NCBI RefSeq assembly: GCF_900156125.1 | Contig: NZ_FTLX01000004.1 | Location: 1 to 64,000 of the forward strand | Direction of reading: 5' to 3' | From: Domibacillus enclensis | GTDB lineage: Bacteria > Bacillota > Bacilli > Bacillales > Domibacillaceae | Length of the DNA stretch: 64,000 nucleotides | Part shown: in pieces, positions 47,402 to 55,592 of the stretch | Layout of the letters: each line of letters starts with the position of its first letter | Numbering within the stretch: position 1 is the first letter of the stretch | Translations under genes and position numbers: made by a program | Notes under the pieces: generated by a model | The model's database searches: none | Told to the model about the DNA's origin: nothing | The model's input: the letters and a program-made list of their open reading frames with translations, nothing else

Positions 47402-48623
47402 ACGTTTGCGGCTTTTCGATCGTCCAGGCGATGACGGCACCGAGAATCAATGCCCAGACGGGACCGCTCATATGAAGAAAAGAAACATTCGCAAGTGAAA
47501 CGACAAAAGCAGCAAGGACACTGAGCCGGTAGCGTGTCACGGAAAAAGCTGTCTGCAGGCTGGACTGCAGCGCGCCGACTAATGAAATGCCTGCGAGGAT
47601 CGCGACCAGTGCCTGCGGAAGCGATTGAATAAACGGCGCTATTTTCCAGGCAAAGATTCCAAACAGGAGAACCATGACGCCAGAAACGACTGAAGCGACG
47701 TACCGTTTTTGCTTTGGTCCGGCGGATGGATCTGCACAGATCGCGGTCATCATGCCGGCAATGTTGGCGCTTTGGCCGCCAAAAAAAGCGGCGCACACGG
47801 AAAAAATGCCGCTGGCTGATAAAATGGGGCGGATCGGCGGATGAAAGTCTGTGCTTTCAAGAGCCCCGACAGCGGGTGCGGCGTCATTGCTTAAAATAAG
47901 CAGTGCCAGCGGGATCGCCAGTGTTAAAAAGCCCATCCACGTAAATTCAGGCATATGCAGGGAAGGAAGCGAAAATGGAATATCCGCGGCTGCCGTACCG
48001 AATCCATTGGTTAGAAACAAAACGAAAAAAGCGGCAAGAACGGCGCCTACAACAGGCGGGAACTTGCTTTTGAATTTCGTTAACAGGAAAAACACGATAA
48101 GTGCAGCACCCCCGATAAGCGGCAGTTCCTTTACGGCGGGGATCATCCGGACGACATAGCCGGTGATCAGCCCGCCCAGCATCGCGGCGATGACTTCTTT
48201 TGGCACGAGCCGAATCATTTTCGTGAAAAGACCCGATATGCCAACCAGGTAAATAAGCAGACCCGCCATCATGTAGCCGCCAATCAGCTGTGAATACGTA
48301 AACTGGGACGTGACGGTGGCTAAAAAAGCCACACCAGTAATCGAATGACCGCCGGTAATCGGAATTTTATAAAGCAGCGGCAGAATGATGCCGAACAGAC
48401 CACCGAAAAAATAAACGGCAAACATCCAGCTGATCGTCTGTTCAGCGGTAAACCCGCCGGAATTCGCTGCGTCTAAAATAATGGCTGCCGGTCCGGTCAT
48501 GACAAGCGTGCTTGAAATAAGCCCGGCTGCGACGTTTTGGCTCGTCACCCCTTGAATCAAATCCCTTCTGGCAGACAGGCGATAGGACGGTGCGTTTTTT
48601 TGCTTCGGATTTGACCCTTTCAT
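47400..48623 (-). CDS. benE: BenE-family benzoate/proton symporter
   Basis: 407 residues, about 12 membrane helices. Family features are LISSTLVMTGPAAIILDAA, ITGGHSITGVAFLA, ILSNDAAPAVGALES and FFGGQSANIAGMMTAICADPSAG. BenE transports benzoate in gamma-proteobacteria; the Bacillus relatives are less studied, and no benzoate catabolic genes lie nearby. ATG at 48623 after AAAGGAGA. Monocistronic, ends at the shared terminator. Confidence 0.88.
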   Translation of the reverse strand: MKGSNPKQKNAPSYRLSARRDLIQGVTSQNVAAGLISSTLVMTGPAAIILDAANSGGFTAEQTISWMFAVYFFGGLFGIILPLLYKIPITGGHSITGVAFLATVTSQFTYSQLIGGYMMAGLLIYLVGISGLFTKMIRLVPKEVIAAMLGGLITGYVVRMIPAVKELPLIGGAALIVFFLLTKFKSKFPPVVGAVLAAFFVLFLTNGFGTAAADIPFSLPSLHMPEFTWMGFLTLAIPLALLILSNDAAPAVGALESTDFHPPIRPILSASGIFSVCAAFFGGQSANIAGMMTAICADPSAGPKQKRYVASVVSGVMVLLFGIFAWKIAPFIQSLPQALVAILAGISLVGALQSSLQTAFSVTRYRLSVLAAFVVSLANVSFLHMSGPVWALILGAVIAWTIEKPQT

Positions 48624-48691
48624 TCAGAAAAATCTCCTTTGAATTCGTGCTTGTCTCTTATTATAGCAATTCCCTTCTATCATCTGGACTG

Positions 48692-49732
48692 TTATTTATG
48701 AAGTAAAGGAGTGGAGGCCCGAATTAAAGGCTTTGTGAATACATATGAAACCTGATGCGGCTGCGTCGGCTTTTGAATTCTCGATAACAGCATCTCTGCC
48801 GCTTTTATCCCCATTTCATCACTATGAATATGAATACTTGTTAATTGCGGGTCGACAATACTTGTTTCCGGACCGTTATCAAACCCGCATATCGCTACTT
48901 GATCAGGCACGGAGATGTTCATGTTTTTCAGTGCCTTCATTACATTAATCGCGGTAAAATCATTGGCGCAAACAAATACAGAAGGGAGAGCCGTCATTTT
49001 TTTAAGCTGTTCTTCTATCCAGTCCGGCTCAAAGAAAAAAGAATCGTCGCCCTGAATACATTGAGACGTATTAAGTGAGATGCCTGCTGCGGTTAACGCT
49101 TTCTGAAAACCGAGCCATCTTTCGTTGAAGCTCAGACAATGATGATAATCCCCTGCAAATCCGAGTGTCGTATACCCAGTTTCAATTAACATGCTGGTCA
49201 GGTGGCAAACGCTGTGCTGATTCTCCATCATGAGCAAATCAGCTTTCCAGTCTGAGAAGGTCACGTTGGCCGGGCAGTCGACAAAAATGGTTGGAATGCC
49301 AAGGCTCATGACGAGATTGCTGTAGTTTAAATCAAACAATTCAATGCAAACAATGCCGTCTACATTTTCAGAATCGAAGTTGTTTGGCAAAACTAACTGC
49401 TCCTGGTCGATGTTCCGCACAATGTGAAAAGACAACGTGTATCCTTGCGCACGAATATGCTTTTCAAGGCCGCTGATCAACCGTGAGCCGAAATGAGAGG
49501 ATTTCGGCAAGTTTGCCGTCAACAGAGCGATATTTCCTGTGCTTTTTGCGAAAAGTGTACTGCTATCCATAAAAGCAAATTGCTTGTATTTCAGCTCAAT
49601 GGCTTTTTCAATTACTTTAGTGCGCGTTTCTTCTGGAATCGCGCTAGTTCCATTTAACGCTTTAGAAGCGGTGTTTCTGGAAATGCCGAGCGCATCTGCA
49701 ATATCTTGAATAGTTGTTTTTTCCTTTGCCAT
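48692..49732 (-). CDS. LacI-family repressor, likely of the fructan hydrolase gene
   Basis: 346 residues. The helix-turn-helix is TTIQDIADALGISRNTASKALNG, followed by a sugar-binding domain (VDGIVCIELFDLNYSNLVMSLGIPTIFVDCP, TTLGFAGDYHHCLSFNERWLGFQKAL, VFVCANDFTAINVMKAL, VAICGFDNGPETSIVDPQLTSIHI). It is divergent from the secreted GH32 gene across a 370-base spacer with repeated TGTAAAA/TTTTACA motifs, so it very likely controls that gene in response to a fructose-containing sugar. Start ATG at 49732 after AAGGGTG. Confidence 0.88.
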   Translation of the reverse strand: MAKEKTTIQDIADALGISRNTASKALNGTSAIPEETRTKVIEKAIELKYKQFAFMDSSTLFAKSTGNIALLTANLPKSSHFGSRLISGLEKHIRAQGYTLSFHIVRNIDQEQLVLPNNFDSENVDGIVCIELFDLNYSNLVMSLGIPTIFVDCPANVTFSDWKADLLMMENQHSVCHLTSMLIETGYTTLGFAGDYHHCLSFNERWLGFQKALTAAGISLNTSQCIQGDDSFFFEPDWIEEQLKKMTALPSVFVCANDFTAINVMKALKNMNISVPDQVAICGFDNGPETSIVDPQLTSIHIHSDEMGIKAAEMLLSRIQKPTQPHQVSYVFTKPLIRASTPLLHK

Positions 49733-49956
49733 AATGTATATTCACCCTTGCTTTTGTAAAATTGTCTGAATTTATTATGTCAAATGTATAATACGCTGTG
49801 AAATATAGCAACCGGCCACTATTCAATGGATGGACAAATGAAAAGAAACAACATTAATGAATGATAAACGGACATCGCTGTTGATGCGCTAATATAGAAG
49901 AAACAAAATTTATTTAAGTAGAAACAGTTATTTTTGTAAAAATATTTATTGTCAAA

Positions 49957-49976
49957 TGTAAAAATTAAATTTTACA
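49957..49976. promoter_or_regulatory. Candidate LacI operator before the GH32 gene
   Basis: TGTAAAA-ATTAAA-TTTTACA, inverted repeat with 7-base arms directly upstream of the -35 element at 49984. Similar TTTTGTAAAA sequence occurs next to the LacI start codon. Confidence 0.5.
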
Positions 49977-49983
49977 AAATGTA

Positions 49984-50012
49984 TTGACTGGGATGATTCT
50001 GTTTGTTAAATT
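49984..50012 (+). promoter_or_regulatory. Putative SigA promoter of the GH32 gene
   Basis: TTGACT and TAAATT with a 17-base spacer, 88 bases before the GTG start. Confidence 0.65.
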
Positions 50013-50023
50013 TAATAGACAAA

Positions 50024-50039
50024 ATGAAAGCGCTTTTAT
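50024..50039. promoter_or_regulatory. cre site (CcpA) before the GH32 gene
   Basis: ATGAAAGCGCTTTTAT matches the cre consensus closely and lies just downstream of the expected start point, an arrangement for catabolite repression. Confidence 0.8.
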
Positions 50040-50099
50040 TAAAGGTGAAATGAATCGACATCAAATGAGAATAAAATAAAGATGAGGAGTGATGGAAAC

Positions 50100-53000
50100 G
50101 TGAAATTAATAGTAAGAAAGTGGATTATTGCCGGATTAATCAGCATATTGAGTTTGGCTTCTGTGGAGACAATCCTTCTGCGGCCTTCAGCGGGATCGGC
50201 AGCAAATACAAATGAATCAGAGGAGGAAACAATCATTTCTGATAGCACATCTCATTCAAATACAAATGTAACAGGCTGGCAAGTGAAAGGAGAAGGGACG
50301 CTCGAGGATACAGAACAAGGGCTTTTGCTTTCGTCAGAGCCAAATGAAAATGTGACGGCGATTTCTGATGTAACGTCCACCAATTTTATATACGAAGCAG
50401 ATATAAAATTGGTGGATCAAAACGCGGATGCTACATTGGTCTTCCGTTCCAATGAAGATGGCTGGGATTCCTATATGCTGCAAATCGTCCCTAACGCAGG
50501 CATCATCCGTCTTCGGGATGCCCGCGATGAAAACCGTTTAAAGGCAGAACACCCTGTGACAGTGCAGGAGGGAGAAATTTATCATTTAAAGGTAAAGGCA
50601 GTGGGGGATCGCATTCAAGTGTATTGGGGAGATCAGTACGCGCCGGTTATCGATGTTCGAAACGCTGCATATGAGAAAGGGTTTCTTGGATTGAACGTCT
50701 GGAACGGCTCTGCGCTTTTTCAAAATGTAAAAGTGAGCGAGCTTTCAACGAATCTGGGTATGCCTATTTACCAAAATGGAAGCTGGGAGCCAGATATTAA
50801 AGGGTTAAAAGGAACGGCCGCTAGTGGAGGGAAAGCCAGACAGCTTTACAATAAAAGTGGAGACAATTTTATTTTAGAAGGAAATCTATCCTTTGATCAA
50901 AGTCCGGCAGAAGCAGCTCTTGCTTTTCGCATGAACGAGCAAGGAACAGCCGGGTATGAGGCAGTTCTTTTAAAGGAAGGAAGCACGGTGAAGGCGCAGC
51001 TGAAGAAAGCAGACGGCACCGTTTTGAAAACATCTGACCGCGTATATAAAACGCAGGAAGAAACAAAGCATCATCTTGAGATTATCGCAAATAAAGACGA
51101 GATTGAGCTGTATGTTGATGGTTATACTGAACCCGCTGTGAAAGTAACGGACAGCACTTACAGTACGGGTCTTTCCGGGGTGACGGTTGGACAGGGTACG
51201 GCTTATTTCCAGGATATTTACCTTGTTCCGTCTTCTGATTATTACAACGAAAAATACCGTCCGGATTATCATTATACGCCAGCCCGTGGCTCAGTGAGTG
51301 ACCCGAACGGCCTCGTTTATTATGAAGGCGAATATCATTTGTTTCATCAGGATGGCGGGACGTGGGCTCATGCGGTCAGTAAAGATATGGTGAATTGGAA
51401 GCGACTTCCGATTGCGCTGCCGTGGAACGATCACGGCCATATCTGGTCCGGCTCTGCGGTAGCAGATTTAAATAATGCGTCTGGTTTATTCACTGATACC
51501 GGCGGAAACGGTCTGGTTGCCTACTACACGTCATTTAATCCGGACGGGCCAAATGGCAATCAGCGAATTGGCCTTGCTTACAGCTCTGACAATGGACGTA
51601 AATGGGACTATGCAGCGGATCGTCCAATTGTTATTGAGAATCCAGGCAAAAATGGAGAAGATCCGGGTGGCTGGGACTTCCGTGACCCGAAAGTGGTGAG
51701 GGATGAAGAAAATAACCGTTGGATAATGGTCGTTTCAGGCGGAGACCATATTCGCTTCTTCACGTCTGTGAACTTAATAGACTGGACGCTGACAGATAAT
51801 TTTGGCTATGGGGAGTACGTGCGTGGCGGCGTATGGGAATGTCCGGATCTTTTTCAGCTTCAAGTGGAAGGCACAGAAGAGAAAAAGTGGGTGTTGATGA
51901 TCAGTACGGGAGCCAATCCGAACACACAAGGCTCTGATGCGGAGTATTTTATCGGTCAGTTAACAGCGGAAGGGAAATTCGTGAATGACAATCCCGCTGG
52001 AAATGTGTTGAAAACAGATTTCGGCAAGGAATTTTATGCTTCGATGTCTTTCTCTGATATGCCGGATAACCGACGGGTAATGATGGCATGGATGACAAAC
52101 TGGGATTATCCTTTTGCGTTCCCGACGCTGGGCTGGAAGGGAGAGCTGACGATTCCGAGAGAAGTCAGACTGGTCGAGACGGAAGAAGGGATCAGACTTG
52201 CACAAGCCCCGATTCAAGAGCTGAAGTCGATCCGCAGCACCGTCCGGCAGACAGAAAACAAAGTCGTCAACCCGGATAACGCTCAAAATGTATTAAAAGG
52301 CCTTACCTCAGGTGCATTTGAAATTGAAGCGGAGATCGAAATCCCTGCAGCCAGCGATGTGACAGAGTTCGGATTTAATGTTCGGGAAGGTGCGGGAGAA
52401 AAAACGGTTGTTGGATACAAACCAGCAGAGGAACAATTATTTGTTGACCGCACGGAATCAGGAGAAGCTGATTTTTCTAATCTTTTTACCACCTTGCATG
52501 AGGCGCACGTAAAGCCGGAAAACAAACGGATTAAGCTGAATCTGTTTGTCGATGATTCCTCTATTGAAGTATTCGCAAATGACGGAAAAGTGGTATTTTC
52601 TGATGTTATTTTTCCCGACCCAGCAAGCCGGAACATGAGTTTTTACACCGAGGGCGGAGAGGTGAAAATTGTATCGTTAAATGTCCATTCTCTGGCAGAT
52701 ACGTGGACTGTGCAGGAAAACGAAGTGACGAGCATTGTCATGGATACGAATCAACGGGAGATGAATAGTGGTGCTTCACTTGAACTGTTCGCTTCTGTGA
52801 AAAATGGCAAAAGAAATCAGCCGATTAAGTGGACATCCAGTGATCCGACTATAGTAAAAGTGAATACTGCCCGTAATACTAAAGCGATTGTAAAAGCAGG
52901 ACGCACCGGTGAAGCCGTCATTACAGCTTCTATGCCAAATGGAAAGGCTTCGGCCCATGTGAACGTAAAGGTATACGATGGGGAGTTTCATACAAACCTG

Positions 53001-53879
53001 ACTGGCTGGACGTCCGATTTGTCTGCTTTCAAATGGACTATTACTGAAAATGGCATTCGTGGTACGCATACAAGTGATGCAAACTATGTGGCAAAGGAAA
53101 AGGCCGGGAACTTCACATATGAAGCGGATATGATGCTCGGAGAGACAGGAGGAGCTGGTTCTATTTTGTTCCGGGCGAGTGAGGATGGAAGAAGCGGTTA
53201 TTATTTTAACATGGACCCGAATATGAAAGCGTTCCGGCTTTTTTACAAGGTTGACGGCCGTTTTGAAGATCGAATGGTCATTGGGAAAGTGCCTGCCTTT
53301 ATTAAGCCTGGAAAAACGTACAAGGTGAAAATTGAAGCGAACGGTCCACATATTCAGATCAGTGTAGATGGCGAAAAAATCATGGATATAAAAGACGGGA
53401 CGTTTGCGAGCGGTCATTTTGGTTTAAATGTTTTTGGCGGTCAGGCTTCCTATCAAAATGTGAAAGTCAGTGGTATGTCAGAAGCAAATGTAATGGCCGC
53501 AAGTATTACGAATCCTGAAACAGGAAAAGCTATTTATGCGGCGAAATCTCAAAACGGTGAGCCGGTGACTGCAGCAGATGGAGGTCAAGCAACCAACTGG
53601 GTGCTGATTCCTACAGGTGATGAACACGGTTCGTACTCCATCCGGACAGAAGAAGGGAAAGCACTTGATCTGGATACACAGCAAAACAAAATTCAGCTCT
53701 ACAGCTATTTGGGCTATCAAAATCAGCGATGGATGATCAAAGAAAATAACAATGGAACAGTAAGCATTCTCTCTGTTCACAACGGACAGGCGGTAGGACT
53801 TTCAGGAGAGGGAATGCTAACACTCCACGAGTTGAACCCAAATGAAGAAAACCAGCAGTGGGTATTGTCAGCTGATTAA
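50100..53879 (+). CDS. Large secreted GH32 fructan hydrolase with CBM66-like, Ig-like and ricin-type domains
   Basis: 1259 residues from GTG at 50100 after GAGGAGTG. A signal peptide (about 1-36) leads to two CBM66-like domains (50-215 and 225-385), the GH32 propeller and sandwich (390-870), a Big_2 Ig-like domain (873-960), a third CBM66-like domain (961-1128) and a ricin B-type trefoil (1131-1259, QNQRWMIKEN and NQQWVL). GH32 residues: nucleophile Asp401, in SDPNG instead of the usual NDPNG, Asp529 in RDPKV and acid/base Glu580 in WECPDLF. It should degrade levan or inulin outside the cell. CBM66 of B. subtilis SacC binds fructose ends of fructans. Confidence 0.92.
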   Translation: MKLIVRKWIIAGLISILSLASVETILLRPSAGSAANTNESEEETIISDSTSHSNTNVTGWQVKGEGTLEDTEQGLLLSSEPNENVTAISDVTSTNFIYEADIKLVDQNADATLVFRSNEDGWDSYMLQIVPNAGIIRLRDARDENRLKAEHPVTVQEGEIYHLKVKAVGDRIQVYWGDQYAPVIDVRNAAYEKGFLGLNVWNGSALFQNVKVSELSTNLGMPIYQNGSWEPDIKGLKGTAASGGKARQLYNKSGDNFILEGNLSFDQSPAEAALAFRMNEQGTAGYEAVLLKEGSTVKAQLKKADGTVLKTSDRVYKTQEETKHHLEIIANKDEIELYVDGYTEPAVKVTDSTYSTGLSGVTVGQGTAYFQDIYLVPSSDYYNEKYRPDYHYTPARGSVSDPNGLVYYEGEYHLFHQDGGTWAHAVSKDMVNWKRLPIALPWNDHGHIWSGSAVADLNNASGLFTDTGGNGLVAYYTSFNPDGPNGNQRIGLAYSSDNGRKWDYAADRPIVIENPGKNGEDPGGWDFRDPKVVRDEENNRWIMVVSGGDHIRFFTSVNLIDWTLTDNFGYGEYVRGGVWECPDLFQLQVEGTEEKKWVLMISTGANPNTQGSDAEYFIGQLTAEGKFVNDNPAGNVLKTDFGKEFYASMSFSDMPDNRRVMMAWMTNWDYPFAFPTLGWKGELTIPREVRLVETEEGIRLAQAPIQELKSIRSTVRQTENKVVNPDNAQNVLKGLTSGAFEIEAEIEIPAASDVTEFGFNVREGAGEKTVVGYKPAEEQLFVDRTESGEADFSNLFTTLHEAHVKPENKRIKLNLFVDDSSIEVFANDGKVVFSDVIFPDPASRNMSFYTEGGEVKIVSLNVHSLADTWTVQENEVTSIVMDTNQREMNSGASLELFASVKNGKRNQPIKWTSSDPTIVKVNTARNTKAIVKAGRTGEAVITASMPNGKASAHVNVKVYDGEFHTNLTGWTSDLSAFKWTITENGIRGTHTSDANYVAKEKAGNFTYEADMMLGETGGAGSILFRASEDGRSGYYFNMDPNMKAFRLFYKVDGRFEDRMVIGKVPAFIKPGKTYKVKIEANGPHIQISVDGEKIMDIKDGTFASGHFGLNVFGGQASYQNVKVSGMSEANVMAASITNPETGKAIYAAKSQNGEPVTAADGGQATNWVLIPTGDEHGSYSIRTEEGKALDLDTQQNKIQLYSYLGYQNQRWMIKENNNGTVSILSVHNGQAVGLSGEGMLTLHELNPNEENQQWVLSAD

Positions 53880-54028
53880 AAACAAAGCCGTTTTCTACTA
53901 TAAAATAGATAGCAGCTATCCTTTTTGCAATCACATTACTAAAATTTCAGTAATTGAAGGGGAATAAAAGAAAGCGTATACTTTCTAAGAGAGATCGCTT
54001 TGACTAATGAAAAAAGGAGCTGGATGAT

Positions 54029-54856
54029 ATGCACTTTGTGACATTGAACAACGGGCTGAAAATGCCGCAGCTTGGATTTGGTGTCTGGCAGGTGCCAGAC
54101 GATGAAGCCGCTTCTGCTGTTGGGAAAGCGCTGGAGACTGGCTACCGGTCAATTGATACGGCGATGATTTATAAAAACGAGCGGGGTGTGGGACAGGCGC
54201 TGAAAAATTCATCCGTTCCGCGAGAAGAGCTTTTTATTACGACAAAGGTCTGGAATGGCGACCAGGGATACGAGAGCACATTGCATGCGTATGATGAAAG
54301 CCTGGAGCGGCTGGGGCTGGAGTATGTTGATTTGTATTTGATTCACTGGCCGACACCGAAGTTTGATCAATATGTAGAAACGTATAAAGCGATGGAAAAG
54401 CTGTATAAAGACGGCCGAGTGAAGTCGATTGGGGTTTGTAATTTTGAAATTGAGCATTTGGAACGCCTGTTAACGGAATGTGAGGTCAAGCCTGTGCTCA
54501 ACCAGGTGGAATGCCACCCATATCTTGTGCAGCAGGACTTAAAGGATTTTTGTGCGAAGCATGATATTTTGATCGAAGCCTGGAGCCCGCTTGATCAAGG
54601 CGGAGAAGTGCTGAAGGACAATGTTGTTCAAAAAATAGCGGATGCGCATGGCAAAACGCCGGCCCAGGTCGTGCTGCGCTGGCATTTGCAAAATGGCACA
54701 GTCGTGATTCCAAAATCCGTTACGCCATCCAGAATTGAAGAAAATTTCCATGTGTTTAATTTTGAACTGACAGCGGAGGAAATGAGCGAAATCACGCAGT
54801 TAAACCGTGACCGCCGCAACGGCTCCCATCCGAATGAAATGAACAAGCGAGACTAA
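54029..54856 (+). CDS. Aldo/keto reductase (YvgN/YtbE type)
   Basis: 275 residues, single TIM barrel. Catalytic tetrad: Asp in SIDTAMIY, Tyr in the same motif, Lys in FITTKVWN and His in LYLIHWP. NADPH-binding end motif is VVIPKSVTPSRIEENFHVFNFEL. Bacillus members reduce methylglyoxal and similar carbonyls. ATG at 54029 after AAGGAGC. Single gene with its own terminator. Confidence 0.94.
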   Translation: MHFVTLNNGLKMPQLGFGVWQVPDDEAASAVGKALETGYRSIDTAMIYKNERGVGQALKNSSVPREELFITTKVWNGDQGYESTLHAYDESLERLGLEYVDLYLIHWPTPKFDQYVETYKAMEKLYKDGRVKSIGVCNFEIEHLERLLTECEVKPVLNQVECHPYLVQQDLKDFCAKHDILIEAWSPLDQGGEVLKDNVVQKIADAHGKTPAQVVLRWHLQNGTVVIPKSVTPSRIEENFHVFNFELTAEEMSEITQLNRDRRNGSHPNEMNKRD

Positions 54857-54867
54857 TTTACGAACGG

Positions 54868-54897
54868 AAAAGAACCTGTATTCAAGGTTCTTTTTTT
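54868..54897 (+). terminator. Terminator after the aldo/keto reductase gene
   Basis: AAAAGAACCT pairs with AGGTTCTTTT around GTATTCA, with a T run. Confidence 0.9.
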
Positions 54898-55010
54898 GTT
54901 TAACGTAAGTAGTGGGGAGAGAATTATCGGCCTAACACATCCAACTCTATAAGGAAATGGATGGATGTGTTACATTGAATCCGTACAGATCATGTCAGGG
55001 GGCCGTTGAA

Positions 55011-55400
55011 ATGGGGAACATGCAAGAGCTACTGGCTGCAAAGGAGCAGCTGTGGGTGGAGGAGATCGATCTGCCGCTTTTAGGGAAATGCAAGGTCAAC
55101 AATCAGTTTGACCGGGACACTCTCGGATTTAAAGCGATATCCGCGACCGTTGCCAATCCTGTCCATCAAATGGATCAAGAAGAAGAGTTCGTTATCATTA
55201 ATGATCGGGACGGGTCTGAAACGATTCCAATCAGCATCCACTACGAGCGCCAGGAAGTGAGCGGGCAGTACACGAAAAGGTGGCAGAACGGACTAACGGA
55301 GACGGTCGATTTTGTCTTTCCTATTGATACAAGCAGCATCGACATCGTTGTAACAGAAGATGCCCATCACATCATGTTTTCCTGCAGGAAAGAGCCATAA
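55011..55400 (+). CDS. Hypothetical soluble protein
   Basis: 129 residues from the ATG at 55011 (CAGGGGG upstream); an in-frame ATG at 54957 would add 18 residues without a good ribosome site. It begins MGNMQELLAAKEQLWVEEIDLPLLG, has beta-rich content (ISIHYERQEVSGQYTKRWQNGLTETVDFVFPID) and ends DAHHIMFSCRKEP. No family recognised and no membrane segment. Ends 192 bases before the yoaE-like gene. Confidence 0.6.
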   Translation: MGNMQELLAAKEQLWVEEIDLPLLGKCKVNNQFDRDTLGFKAISATVANPVHQMDQEEEFVIINDRDGSETIPISIHYERQEVSGQYTKRWQNGLTETVDFVFPIDTSSIDIVVTEDAHHIMFSCRKEP

Positions 55401-55592
55401 TGCGCACATTGTCGCTCTTTCTATGAGAGCGGCTGAACATTTCCACCTCTTCCTCTCTCTTTCCTCTTTATATCACCCGCATTTTACCCTTTCCTCGTTG
55501 TTTTCTTCAAGATTCAGCGCAGGGCCTTTTTCCTGCAGCGAAGGACGTGCTATTCTTATGGAAGAGAATTAATAAAGATGAGGAGAATCAGC

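Larger units (their letters stand above)
49733..50099. other. Divergent regulatory region of LacI and GH32 genes
   Basis: No gene. It contains several TTTTGTAAAA-like motifs (near 49752, 49933 and 49957), the repeated element GTCAAATGTAWAA (about 49779 and 49951), a SigA-type promoter and a cre site, all described separately. Confidence 0.7.
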
